The notes beneath the pieces were generated by a model that searched no databases, was not told where the DNA came from, and saw nothing but the letters and a program-made list of their open reading frames with translations. 64,000 nucleotides of DNA from Caulobacteraceae bacterium (GTDB lineage Bacteria; Pseudomonadota; Alphaproteobacteria; Caulobacterales; Caulobacteraceae). The stretch spans positions 22,931 through 86,930 of the forward strand of contig CANJRI010000001.1 in assembly GCA_947476555.1 (NCBI GenBank). The letters run 5' to 3'. Numbering within the stretch: position 1 is the stretch's first letter; each line of letters opens with the position of its first letter. Positions 42,056 through 51,318 of the stretch are shown here, piece by piece. A program made the translations under genes and the position numbers.

Positions 42056-42346
42056 ATGCTGAGGATCGCGCTTGTCCCATTGATGGGGCTATCCATCGCC
42101 CTCGCCGGCTGCGACCGGCAGGACGCCGCCGACGCCGGGAACGACGTCGAGGCCGCCGCCGGCAAGGTCGCCGATGAGACCCGCGACGCCATGAACAGCC
42201 CCGAGGTCAAGGAGGTCGGCTCCGAGCTCAAGGAAGCCGCCAGCGACGTCGGCACGGTCCTCAAGGAAACCGCCAAGGGCGCGGCGCAAGGCGCCCGCGA
42301 AGGCGCCGCCAAGGCCGAAGGCTCCGACCAGCCGGACGTGAAGTAA
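42056..42346 (+). CDS. Small putative lipoprotein with Ala-rich amphipathic helical region
   Basis: MLRIALVPLMGLSIALAGCDRQDAADAGNDVEAAAGKVADETRDAMNSPEVKEVGSELKEAASDVGTVLKETAKGAAQGAREGAAK; lipobox LAGC. Confidence 0.75.
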   Translation: MLRIALVPLMGLSIALAGCDRQDAADAGNDVEAAAGKVADETRDAMNSPEVKEVGSELKEAASDVGTVLKETAKGAAQGAREGAAKAEGSDQPDVK

Positions 42347-42347
42347 A

Positions 42348-42400
42348 CCCTTCTCCCCTCGCGGGAGAAGGTGGCGGCCGCAGGCCCACGGATGAGGGGG
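42348..42400. repeat. Palindromic repeat-like element between two convergent genes; possible bidirectional terminator
   Basis: CCTTCTCCC-ctcgc-GGGAGAAGG perfect 9-bp stem followed by GTGGCGGCCGCAGGCCCACGGATGAGGGG; resembles a dispersed alphaproteobacterial element known to me from memory. Confidence 0.6.
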
Positions 42401-42405
42401 GCGGC

Positions 42406-42912
42406 CTAAGCCGCCGTCAGCTTCTTGACCTTCTTGATCGCCTGCTCGCGCTTCAGCCGCGACAGGTGGTCGATGAACAGCACCCCTTCCAGGTGGTCCA
42501 TCTCGTGCTGGATGCAGACGGCGAACAGGCCCTCGGCGTCCTCCTCCACGGCCTTGCCGTGGTAGTCCAGGTAGCGGAGCTTCACCTTCGCAGGCCGCTC
42601 CACCTCGTCGAAATATTCCGGCACCGACAGGCAGCCCTCTTCGTAGGGCGCGGTCTCGTCCGACGCCCAGACGATCTCCGGATTGATGTAGTAGCGGGGC
42701 TGGCGATCGTCCTCGTCACGGCCCAGGTCCATGACGATCACCCGCTTGGGCACGCCCACCTGCACCGCCGCCAGGCCGATGCCGGGCGCGGCGTACATGG
42801 TCTCCAGCATGTCGTCCATCAGGGCGCGCAGGTCGTCGTCCACGGCCTCCACGGGCTTTGAAACCTGCTTCAGCACAGGGTGGGGAACGACCAGGATCTC
42901 GCGCAGCGCCAT
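42406..42912 (-). CDS. def: Peptide deformylase
   Basis: [59 protein letters not shown]...[20 protein letters not shown]...[18 protein letters not shown]. Confidence 0.97.
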   Translation of the reverse strand: MALREILVVPHPVLKQVSKPVEAVDDDLRALMDDMLETMYAAPGIGLAAVQVGVPKRVIVMDLGRDEDDRQPRYYINPEIVWASDETAPYEEGCLSVPEYFDEVERPAKVKLRYLDYHGKAVEEDAEGLFAVCIQHEMDHLEGVLFIDHLSRLKREQAIKKVKKLTAA

Positions 42913-42977
42913 GGCGCGGAGGTAAGAGCCCGGGACCTGACCGTCAAGGTGGGGGAACGTCGCCCCCGGGAGAGGGC

Positions 42978-44174
42978 CTAGCCTTCCTTCGCCGCCGCCA
43001 GCCGCACCGGCGGGGTCTCGTCGGGCGACAGCTTGGCCAGCGGCCGAACCGCGGTCTCCACCGGCGAAAGCTCCACCACCTCGCGGCCCTGGTGGTCGAC
43101 CTTCAGTTCCTCGAACCGCCGCGCCTGGCTCAGCACCTGGGTCTCCAGCGAGCCGACGAACTGGTTGTAGCGGCTGACCGCCGCCTCCAGCGCCTTGCCC
43201 ACCGAGCCGGCATGGCCGCCCATCACCGCGATACGCTTGTAGAGCTCCTTGCCGAGGTCGGCGATCTTCTGGGCGTTGGCCGCCTGCTCCTCCACCCGCC
43301 AGCCGTAGGCCACGGCCTTGCAGAGCGCGAAGAGCGTGGTCGGCGTCACGATCACCACCCGCTTGTCCATGGCCTCGTTCATCAGGTCGGGCGCGCGGTC
43401 CAGCGCCGCCGCCAGCGCCGAATCCAGCGGCACGAACATCGCCACGAAGTCCGGCGAGGTGTCGAACTGCTCCCAGTAGGCCTTGGCGCAGAGCCCACTC
43501 ACATGGCCGCGCACGCTCTGCACGTGGCGCGCGCCCGCCAGGTCCCGCGCCGTCTCGTCGGCGGCGTCCTGCAGATCCAGGAAGGCGTTCAGCGAGCACT
43601 TGGCGTCGATCACGAACACCCCGCCGCCGGGCATGCGGATAATCACGTCCGGCCGGCGCCGGCCCTCCTCGGTGTCGGTGGAGGCCTGTTCCTCGAAGTC
43701 GTAGCGGCCGACCAGGCCGGCGGCCTCCAGCACGTTGCGCAGCGTCTGCTCGCCCCACCGGCCCTGGACGCCGGCCCCACGCCGCAGCGCCGCCGAGAGC
43801 TTGCGCGCCTCGTCCTGGGTGGCCGCCGAGGCCTGCAGCATCTGGGTGATCTGTTGCTTGAGGCTGCCGGTCTCCTCGGCCCGCTGCTTCTCGACCGCGG
43901 TCACCTGCTCCTGGAATTTCGCCAAGCTCTCGGCCACCGGCTTCAGCTGGGCCTCGATCTTGGCCTGCGTCAGCGCCTCGCGGCTGGCCACCGCCTCCTC
44001 GTTGCGCTTCAGGATCGCCTCGGCGACGCCGGCCGCCGACTGCGCCATCTGCATGGACAGCAGCTCGCCCTGTCGCTCCAGGAACTGCGCCCGCATCCGC
44101 TCCTTCAGCGCCCAAACCACCGCCCCAGCCGCCAGGACCAGGCACGCCACCGCGAAGATCAGGAGTCCGTTCAT
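42978..44174 (-). CDS. rmuC: DNA recombination protein RmuC
   Basis: N-terminal TM, coiled coil, then [26 protein letters not shown]...[27 protein letters not shown]. Confidence 0.94.
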   Translation of the reverse strand: MNGLLIFAVACLVLAAGAVVWALKERMRAQFLERQGELLSMQMAQSAAGVAEAILKRNEEAVASREALTQAKIEAQLKPVAESLAKFQEQVTAVEKQRAEETGSLKQQITQMLQASAATQDEARKLSAALRRGAGVQGRWGEQTLRNVLEAAGLVGRYDFEEQASTDTEEGRRRPDVIIRMPGGGVFVIDAKCSLNAFLDLQDAADETARDLAGARHVQSVRGHVSGLCAKAYWEQFDTSPDFVAMFVPLDSALAAALDRAPDLMNEAMDKRVVIVTPTTLFALCKAVAYGWRVEEQAANAQKIADLGKELYKRIAVMGGHAGSVGKALEAAVSRYNQFVGSLETQVLSQARRFEELKVDHQGREVVELSPVETAVRPLAKLSPDETPPVRLAAAKEG

Positions 44175-44220
44175 GCTGTGTTCTTAGGCGCTTAAGTGAG
44201 TCGGCGCCAGGGAGAGGGAC

Positions 44221-44823
44221 CTAAGCCGGCCGTCTCGCCCGCATCGCCTGCGCGATCGTTCCGTCGTCCAGCCAGTCCAGCTCGCCGCCGACCGGCACGC
44301 CGCGCGCCAGCATGGTCACCGAGACCCCAGCCCCGCCCAGCCGATCGGCCAGATAGTGCGCCGTGGTCTGGCCGTCCACCGTCGCCGGCAGCGCCAGGAT
44401 CACCTCCCGCACCGCCTCGTCGGAAGCCCGCTCCAGCAGCGGTCCGACCTTCAGGGCGTCCGGCCCCACCCCGTCCAGGGCCGAGAGCAGGCCGCCCAGC
44501 ACATGATAGCGGCCCCGGAAAGCGGAAGCCCGCTCCATGGCCCACAGCGCGCCCACCTCTTCGACCACGCAGATCAGCGCCCCATCCCGCGAGCGGTCGG
44601 CGCAGATGGCGCAGGGGTCCTGGGTGTCCAGCGCGCCGCAAGTCCCGCAGGTCTTCACCCGCGCCGCGGCGTCCGCCAGGGCCCCCGCCAGGGGCGCCAG
44701 CAGCTGGTCGCGTTTCTTCAGCAGGGTGAGCGCCGCGCGCCGGGCCGACCTCGGTCCCAGCCCCGGCAGCTTGGCGAGCAGGCTGATCAGCCGCTCGATC
44801 TCGGGTCCTGCCGAGGCGGCCAA
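44221..44823 (-). CDS. recR: Recombination mediator RecR
   Basis: [34 protein letters not shown]...[64 protein letters not shown]. Confidence 0.96.
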   Translation of the reverse strand: MAASAGPEIERLISLLAKLPGLGPRSARRAALTLLKKRDQLLAPLAGALADAAARVKTCGTCGALDTQDPCAICADRSRDGALICVVEEVGALWAMERASAFRGRYHVLGGLLSALDGVGPDALKVGPLLERASDEAVREVILALPATVDGQTTAHYLADRLGGAGVSVTMLARGVPVGGELDWLDDGTIAQAMRARRPA

Positions 44824-44824
44824 T

Positions 44825-45151
44825 TCAGAACTTCGGCATGCCGGGCAGGCCCATGCCGGCCAGCGGGCCGGCCGCGGCCTGCATCAGCTCGGCCTGGGCC
44901 GCGTCCAGCTTGCGCTTGGCGTCGCCATGGGCGGCGACGATCAGGTCGGCCACCACCTCGCCCTCGCCGGGGGCCATCAGGCTCTCGTCGATGTCGATGC
45001 GCACCAGTTCCCCGCCGCCGCGCAGCTTCAGTTTCACCATCCCGCCGCCTGAGGTGCCCTCCGCCTCCAGCTCGGCCATCTTCGCCTGCGCCTCGGCCAG
45101 CTTCTCCTGCATGGCCTGGGCCTGCTTCATCAGGGCGCCGAAATCCTTCAC
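44825..45151 (-). CDS. YbaB/EbfC family nucleoid-associated protein
   Basis: GTG start; [59 protein letters not shown]. Confidence 0.94.
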   Translation of the reverse strand: MKDFGALMKQAQAMQEKLAEAQAKMAELEAEGTSGGGMVKLKLRGGGELVRIDIDESLMAPGEGEVVADLIVAAHGDAKRKLDAAQAELMQAAAGPLAGMGLPGMPKF

Positions 45152-45162
45152 TTCAAAACACC

Positions 45163-45203
45163 TCCGCTCATCCCGGCGAAAGCCGGGACCCAAGCTGAAT
45201 CTC
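45163..45203. repeat. 41-bp dispersed palindromic repeat, copy A
   Basis: tccgctcatcccggcgaaagccgggacccaagctgaatctc, identical to 57970..58010; contains TCCCGGCgaaaGCCGGGA. Confidence 0.9.
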
Positions 45204-46975
45204 TAGTCTTCATCGGCTTCGTCGTCCGGAGGCGGCGCCTCGACCGCCTCGGGCTGGGCCAGGCTGCGGATGCCGACGATCTCGGCGCCGGGGAAGACCT
45301 GCATCACCTGCAGCACGAAGGGGTCGGCCTCGATGGCCGCGCGCACCTCGACCTGCTCGCGCTTCTGCTTCTCCCACAGGCTCTCGGCCCCGCCGCCGCC
45401 GGCCTGGGTCACGAACCATCGCTCACCGGTCCAGTCCTTCAGCCGACCGACCAGCCGCTGGGCCAGGTCGCGCGGCGCCCCCGGCGCGGCCTCGTACTCG
45501 ATGGCGCCCGGCCTGAAGCTCACCGGCCGCACGAACCGCTCCACGTCCATCTTTAGGGCGATGTCCCGCCGCCGATCGATCAGCGCCAGCACGTCCTCGA
45601 AGGTCTGCAGGCTCACCGCCGGCTCGACGGCCGCCTGCGGGACTGCGTGACGCGCCACCGCCGTGGCTCCCCCGCCGCCGCCTGACGGCGCACGTCCGCC
45701 ACCCCCACCGCCACCCGAAGGCGTCGCGGGAGCGTCCCCGGCCTGCAGCGCCTTCAGCGCCTCCTCCGGCCCCGGCAGGTCGGCGGCGTAGGCCAGCCGC
45801 ACCAGGGCCATGTCCACCGCCGCCGCCGCGTCGGGCGCCCGGCGCACCTCCTCGTAGGCCTTCAGGGTCAGCTGCCAGATCCGCGACAGGGTACCGGCCG
45901 AAACCGCCGCCCCGATAGCCGCCAGCCTCTGGGCCTGGTCCTTCGGCATGGTCAGGGCCTGGGGTCCGATCGCCTTGGCCACCGAGGCGCCGTGGCAGTG
46001 GTCCAGCAGGTCCAGCATCACCTGGTCGGGCCCGGCGCCATAGCTATAGAGCCCCCGGAACGTCTCGATCGCCGCCCCCGCCTCGCCGCGCATCAGCTGC
46101 TCGAAGAGGCCGATGGTCTGGGCCCGGTCGGCCAGGCCCAGCATGTCGCGGACCTCCACGGCGGTCACCGTCTGGCCGGCCTCGGCCTGGACGATGGCCT
46201 GGTCCAGCATCGACTGGGCGTCGCGCACGCTGCCCTCGGCGGCCCGGGCGATCAGCATCAGCCCCTCGACCTCCACCCGCGCGCCCTCGGCCTCGCAGAT
46301 CATCTCCAGGTTCTTCACGATCACGTCGGGTTCGACCCGGCGCAGGTCGAACCGCTGGGTGCGCGACAGGATGGTCACCGGCACCTTGCGGATCTCGGTG
46401 GTGGCGAAGATGAACTTGGCGTGCGGCGGCGGCTCTTCCAGCGTCTTCAGGAGCCCGTTGAACGCCTGGGTCGAGAGCATGTGCACTTCGTCGATGATGT
46501 AGACCTTGTAGCGGGCCTGCACCGGGGCGTAGCGGACGCTGTCGAGAATCTCGCGAATGTCGTTGATGCCGGTGCGGCTGGCGGCGTCCAGCTCCAGCAC
46601 GTCGATATGCCGGCCCTCGATGATGGCGCGGCAGTTGATCCCCTCCTGGGTGAGGTCGAGGCTGGGCTCCCTGACGGTCTCCGTCTCGTAATTGAGCGCC
46701 CGGGCCAGCAGCCGCGCGGTGGTGGTCTTGCCCACCCCCCGCACGCCGGTGAGCATGAAGCCGTGGGCGATCCGTCCCGAGGCGAAGGCGTTGCGGAGCG
46801 TCCGCACCATCGCCTCCTGGCCGATCATGTCCTCGAAGGTGCGGGGCCGGTACTTCCGCGCCAGGACCGTATAGGCGGCGTCGTCCTCCACAGGCGCAGG
46901 GGGGCCGCCGAACATGTCGCCCGTGTTCGGGTCGTGTTCGGGCGCCTCGTCGAGACTCAGGTCTTCGTCCGCCAT
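45203..46975 (-). CDS. dnaX: DNA polymerase III subunit gamma/tau
   Basis: YTVLARKYRPRTFEDMIGQEAMVRTLRNAFASGRIAHGFMLTGVRGVGKTTTARLLARALN...YKVYIIDEVHMLSTQAFNGLLKTLEEPPPHAKFIFATTE. Confidence 0.97.
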   Translation of the reverse strand: MADEDLSLDEAPEHDPNTGDMFGGPPAPVEDDAAYTVLARKYRPRTFEDMIGQEAMVRTLRNAFASGRIAHGFMLTGVRGVGKTTTARLLARALNYETETVREPSLDLTQEGINCRAIIEGRHIDVLELDAASRTGINDIREILDSVRYAPVQARYKVYIIDEVHMLSTQAFNGLLKTLEEPPPHAKFIFATTEIRKVPVTILSRTQRFDLRRVEPDVIVKNLEMICEAEGARVEVEGLMLIARAAEGSVRDAQSMLDQAIVQAEAGQTVTAVEVRDMLGLADRAQTIGLFEQLMRGEAGAAIETFRGLYSYGAGPDQVMLDLLDHCHGASVAKAIGPQALTMPKDQAQRLAAIGAAVSAGTLSRIWQLTLKAYEEVRRAPDAAAAVDMALVRLAYAADLPGPEEALKALQAGDAPATPSGGGGGGGRAPSGGGGGATAVARHAVPQAAVEPAVSLQTFEDVLALIDRRRDIALKMDVERFVRPVSFRPGAIEYEAAPGAPRDLAQRLVGRLKDWTGERWFVTQAGGGGAESLWEKQKREQVEVRAAIEADPFVLQVMQVFPGAEIVGIRSLAQPEAVEAPPPDDEADED

Positions 46976-46997
46976 GGGGCCATGTAAGAGGAAAGGT

Positions 46998-47091
<94 letters not shown>

Positions 47092-47153
47092 GCCCGCTAT
47101 ATCGCCTCTTGGGCCGGCTGGCGCAAGACGGGCCTGGAGCGGTAGAAGCGCCC

Positions 47154-48074
47154 ATGCCGCTGACCGCCTTCCGCAACACCTTCGCCGGCAATCCGCTGGA
47201 CCGGGCCAGCGAGCGCCGCGGCGACGCCGCCTGGCTCGCGGAGAAGCTGGCCGCGCCCGAAGCGCTGGCCGTGGCCATCTGGAACGGCCGTCCCCTGCTG
47301 GAGGCCGCGGACGAGGGCTTCCGCCTCGCCTATATCCCCGGCCCGCTGGCCGGCGAGCTCGCCGGCGGCGAGGAACGCCTGTTGTTCCTGGGCCTCTGGG
47401 ACGAGGCGGCGGTGTTCGCCGTCGACATCGAGGGCGCGGCCGACCCCGCCGAGGGCGCGCTGTCCGGTCTGGGCGCCTTCCAGGAGCTGCGCCAGGTCGC
47501 CCTCGCCCTACCCGCGCCCGAGGCGGCCATCGCCGCCACCGCCCGGCAGATGTTCGAATGGCGCCGCCGGCACCGGTTCTGCGCGGCCTGCGGCGAGCCG
47601 TCCCGCGTCGCCGACGGCGGCTGGAAGCGGGTCTGCCCGGCCTGCCAGGTCGAGCACTTCCCGCGCACCGACCCGGTGGTGATCATGATCGCCTGCCATG
47701 GCGAGCGCGCCATGCTGGGCCGCCAGGCCGTCTGGCCGCCGGGGATGTTCTCGGCCCTCGCCGGCTTCCTGGAGCCCGGCGAGACCATCGAGGAGGCCTG
47801 CGCCCGCGAACTGGCCGAGGAGGCGGCGCTGAAGACGATCTCCGTCCGCTACCACTCCACCCAGCCCTGGCCCTACCCGTCCTCGCTGATGATCGGGCTG
47901 ATCGCCGAGGTGGAGGACGAGGAAGCCGCGCCAAACCAGACCGAGCTGGAAGCCGTCCGCTGGTTCACGAGGACCGAGGCCCGGGCCCTGCTGGCCGGCC
48001 AGCTGGAAGGCCTCAGCTGTCCCGCCTCCCACGCCATCGCCCACCACCTCATCAAGGCCTGGGCCGAGGGCTAG
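47154..48074 (+). CDS. nudC: NAD(+) diphosphatase (Nudix)
   Basis: Zinc ribbon FCAACGEPSRVADGGWKRVCPACQVEHFPRTDPVVIMI; Nudix box GFLEPGETIEEACARELAEEAAL. Confidence 0.95.
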   Translation: MPLTAFRNTFAGNPLDRASERRGDAAWLAEKLAAPEALAVAIWNGRPLLEAADEGFRLAYIPGPLAGELAGGEERLLFLGLWDEAAVFAVDIEGAADPAEGALSGLGAFQELRQVALALPAPEAAIAATARQMFEWRRRHRFCAACGEPSRVADGGWKRVCPACQVEHFPRTDPVVIMIACHGERAMLGRQAVWPPGMFSALAGFLEPGETIEEACARELAEEAALKTISVRYHSTQPWPYPSSLMIGLIAEVEDEEAAPNQTELEAVRWFTRTEARALLAGQLEGLSCPASHAIAHHLIKAWAEG

Positions 48075-48910
48075 GAATACCGGAACGGGTCCGCCGGATA
48101 GACCCCCAGCATCTCGAACTCCTCCGAGAAGAACCGCAGCTCGTCGATCGCCCGCGCCAGACCGACGTCCTCCGGCCGGCCGTCCACCTCCACATAGAAG
48201 AAGGTCGCCGCGAAGGCGCCGTTCTCCATGTAGCTCTCCAGCTTGGTCATGTTGACGCCGTTGGTCGCGAACCCGCCCAGCGCCTTGTAGAGCGCCGCCG
48301 GCAGGTTCCTCACCCGGAACACTAGGCTGGTGACGCAGGGCACGCCCTTGGGCGGCGGCGGCGGGTCTTTCTGCGCCGTCATGATGATGAAGCGGGTGGT
48401 GTTGTTGTGCTCGTCCTCGACGTCGCGGGCGAGGATATCCAGCCCGTAGATCTCGGCCGCCGCGGCCGGCGCCAGGGCCGCCCTGGTGGGATCCGGACGC
48501 TCGGCGAGCATCTTGGCCGCGCCCGCCGTATCGCCGACCGTCTCGCCGCGCAGCTTGAGCTTCCGGACGATGTTGCGGCACTGGCCCAGGGCGATGGCCA
48601 TCGAGGCGACCGTCTTCAGGTCCTCGAGCTTCACGCCCCGGTTGGCCATCAGCTGGAAATGGATCGGCTTGAAATACTCGCCGATGATCTTCAGCCCCGA
48701 GGCCGGCAGTAGGTGGTGCACGTCCGCCACCCGGCCGGCGATGGAGTTCTCCACCGGGATCATGCCCAGCTGGCAGTCGCCGGACTTCACCGCCTCGAAC
48801 GCCTCCTCGAAGGTGGCGCACGGGACCGGCTCATGACCGGGATAGGTGGCCATGCAAGCTTCGTGGCTGTTGGCGCCCAGCTCGCCCTGGAACGCGATGC
48901 GCTTGGTCAT
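48071..48910 (-). CDS. pheA: Prephenate dehydratase
   Basis: RIAFQGELGANSHEACMATYPGHEPVPCATFEEAFEAVKSGDCQLGMIPVENSIAGRVADVHHLL; C-terminal ACT domain. Confidence 0.95.
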   Translation of the reverse strand: MTKRIAFQGELGANSHEACMATYPGHEPVPCATFEEAFEAVKSGDCQLGMIPVENSIAGRVADVHHLLPASGLKIIGEYFKPIHFQLMANRGVKLEDLKTVASMAIALGQCRNIVRKLKLRGETVGDTAGAAKMLAERPDPTRAALAPAAAAEIYGLDILARDVEDEHNNTTRFIIMTAQKDPPPPPKGVPCVTSLVFRVRNLPAALYKALGGFATNGVNMTKLESYMENGAFAATFFYVEVDGRPEDVGLARAIDELRFFSEEFEMLGVYPADPFRYS

Positions 48911-49629
48911 GCCCCAGTCCTAGCGTAGTCCCGCGCCCGCTCAAGGTCCGCGGGGCTGTCGACGGAGATCGGCGCAGCCGCGACCCGCGCCGCCCAGAGG
49001 CTCAAGCCCAGCTCCATGGCCCGCAGCTGCTCCAGCTTCTCCCGCTGCTCCAGCGGCGAGGGCGGGGCGGCGTTGAACCGCTCCAGCGCCGCGCGCCTGT
49101 AGCCGTAGATGCCGATATGCCGCCAGATCGGCCCGTCCCCGTGAAGGGTTGAGCGGGTGAAGTAGAGCGCCCGCCCATTGCCGGCCAGCACCGCCTTGAC
49201 CACGTCCGGATTGCTCCGGTCGTCCGGCGAGCCCTCTGGCGCGACCACCGTGGCGATGTCGCATTCCGGCCGGGCCGCCAGCAGTTCGGCGCAAGCCGAG
49301 AGCACCCCCGGATCGACGAACGGCATGTCCCCCTGCAGGTTGATGACCACGTCGTGGGCCCCGCCCGGATCGAGCGCCGCCAGCGCCGCCTGGATGCGGT
49401 CCGAACCCGAAGGCAGCTCAGGATCGGTCATCACCGCCCGGCCGCCGGCCGCCTCGATGGCTTCGGCGATCTCGGCGTCCCCGGCGGCCACCGCCACCGG
49501 CCCGACGCCGGCCGCCTGGGCCTGGCGCAGCACGCGCACGATCATCGTCACGCCCTCGATATCGGCCAATGGCTTGCCGGGAAGACGCGTGGCGGCCATG
49601 CGGGCCGGGATCAGGACGATCGGGTTCAT
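48907..49629 (-). CDS. kdsB: 3-deoxy-manno-octulosonate cytidylyltransferase
   Basis: PIVLIPARMAATRLPGKPLADIEGVTMIVRVLRQAQ...PSGSDRIQAALAALDPGGAHDVVINLQGDMPFVDP. Confidence 0.95.
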   Translation of the reverse strand: MNPIVLIPARMAATRLPGKPLADIEGVTMIVRVLRQAQAAGVGPVAVAAGDAEIAEAIEAAGGRAVMTDPELPSGSDRIQAALAALDPGGAHDVVINLQGDMPFVDPGVLSACAELLAARPECDIATVVAPEGSPDDRSNPDVVKAVLAGNGRALYFTRSTLHGDGPIWRHIGIYGYRRAALERFNAAPPSPLEQREKLEQLRAMELGLSLWAARVAAAPISVDSPADLERARDYARTGA

Positions 49630-49756
49630 GGCCTTGGCTTTGGGCGGGTTGCGCCAGCGCCGGTAGCGTGTAAGAGACGCGCACGCAACAAGGGGCGGGA
49701 TTCCCGCGCGTTTCGCCGGCTGCCGCCGGCCGTTTAAGAGGCGTGATCAAAGCACG

Positions 49757-50482
49757 ATGAGCGACCTGACTTTCAACAAGGTGGCCGGCGCGGTGCTGGC
49801 CACGGGTCTGGCCGTCTTCGGCCTGAAGTCCGTTTCCGAAGGCCTGTTCGCCCCGCATGAGGTCGAGAAGCCCGGCTATCTCGTCGAGGTGGTTGAGGAA
49901 GGCGGCGCCGGCGCCGCGCCCGAGGCGCCCATCGACTGGGGCACGGTCCTGCCCACCGCCGACATCGCCGCCGGCCAGGCGACCTTCGCCAAGTGCCAGT
50001 CGTGCCACACCTTCGCGTCGGGCGGCGCCAACGGCACTGGACCGAACCTGTTCGGCGTCGTCGGCCGCAAGCCCGCCAGCCATGGCGGTTTCGCCTATTC
50101 TCCGGCCATGACCGCCAAGTCGGCCGAGATCCCGGTGTGGGACGACGCGCACCTGTCCGAATTCATCAAGGCGCCGCAGCGTTACGTCTCCGGCACCAAG
50201 ATGACCTTTGTCGGCCTGAAAAAGCCGGAAGAGCGCATCAACATGATCGCCTTCCTGCGTTCGCAGGGCGGCACCCTGCCCGTGCCCGCGCCCAACCCGG
50301 CGCCTCCGCCGCCGGCCGAAGGCGCGGCTCCGGAAGGCGCGGCTCCTGAAGGCGCTCCGGTCGCCACCGGCTCCACGGCCACCCCGCCGACCACCTCGGG
50401 CGGTCCGGCCGGCCAGGGCGTCGGCGCCCCGGCTCCCGGCGCGCCCGCCCAGCAAGCCACCCCGCCCGGCAAGGCGCACTAG
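49757..50482 (+). CDS. Membrane-anchored class I cytochrome c (CycM-like) with low-complexity C-terminal extension
   Basis: GQATFAKCQSCHTFASGGANGTGPNLFGVVGRKPASHGGFAYS...GTKMTFVGLKKPEERINMIAFLR; CxxCH haem site, N-terminal TM. Confidence 0.93.
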   Translation: MSDLTFNKVAGAVLATGLAVFGLKSVSEGLFAPHEVEKPGYLVEVVEEGGAGAAPEAPIDWGTVLPTADIAAGQATFAKCQSCHTFASGGANGTGPNLFGVVGRKPASHGGFAYSPAMTAKSAEIPVWDDAHLSEFIKAPQRYVSGTKMTFVGLKKPEERINMIAFLRSQGGTLPVPAPNPAPPPPAEGAAPEGAAPEGAPVATGSTATPPTTSGGPAGQGVGAPAPGAPAQQATPPGKAH

Positions 50483-50487
50483 GTCCG

Positions 50488-51318
50488 CTAGAGGAGTCGC
50501 CGCCAGGCGATCGGCGGGCCCGCGCCCGCCGCCTCGATCCGCGCCATCGCCTCCGCCAGCGGCTCCACCGCCGTCGCCATGTGATGAGCGTTGGCGTGCA
50601 GAATGGCGCCCTCGCCGTAGCCGATGGCCACGTGGCCCTTCCAGAACACCAGGTCGCCGCGCCCGAAGGCCGCGGCGTCGATCTCCGCGCCCAGCGCCCG
50701 CTGCATGTCGGTGTCGCGCGGGCAGGCCAGGCCGCAGGCCATCAGCGCTTGCTGCACCAGGCCCGAGCAGTCCAGCCCCAGGCTCTCGCGCCCGCCCCAA
50801 AGGTAGGGCGCCCCCAGGAACCGCTCGGCGACCGCCGTCGGGTCTGCCTCGAACATCCCGATGGGCGTCAGGTGGGCCGTGGTGATCCAGCCCGCGCCGG
50901 CTGCCTTCGAGAGCTTGCCGTCCTGCGCCTCCACCGTAACCAGGGCGTTCAGCGAATAGGGCCCGGATGCCCGCGACTTGATGCTGGCCTCGGCGAAGGC
51001 GTAGGTGCGGATCGCGCTCACCCGGTGGGTCGGGGCGGGCCCGGCCGGCGCCAGGGCGGCGGCCTCCACATAGCCCACATAGCCGTCGCGGCTGGCCTGG
51101 CCGAGGACGAAGGCGCCCTCCTCCTCCAGCACCGCGAATCGTTCGCCGAACAACAGCTGGTCGACCTGCTCGGCGTCCGCCGACGGCGCGGCGCGGATCG
51201 CCGCGGCCGGGACCGCGCAGGCCATCTCCTTCGGATCCAGGAAAACCTCCGCCGCCACCACCCCTTCCAGGGCCCGCGCGGCGATTCCGTCGCGTAGCGG
51301 CGTGACCCGCGTGTCCAT
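50488..51318 (-). CDS. NlpC/P60 family cell-wall peptidase
   Basis: AERFLGAPYLWGGRESLGLDCSGLVQQALMACGLACPRDTDMQ...GDLVFWKGHVAIGYGEGAILHANAHH. Confidence 0.92.
   Translation of the reverse strand: MDTRVTPLRDGIAARALEGVVAAEVFLDPKEMACAVPAAAIRAAPSADAEQVDQLLFGERFAVLEEEGAFVLGQASRDGYVGYVEAAALAPAGPAPTHRVSAIRTYAFAEASIKSRASGPYSLNALVTVEAQDGKLSKAAGAGWITTAHLTPIGMFEADPTAVAERFLGAPYLWGGRESLGLDCSGLVQQALMACGLACPRDTDMQRALGAEIDAAAFGRGDLVFWKGHVAIGYGEGAILHANAHHMATAVEPLAEAMARIEAAGAGPPIAWRRLL

Noticed and set aside
45600-45760. Poly-Gly stretch in DnaX as possible frameshift or error
   Set aside because: Frame continues correctly on both sides; looks like a normal flexible linker.
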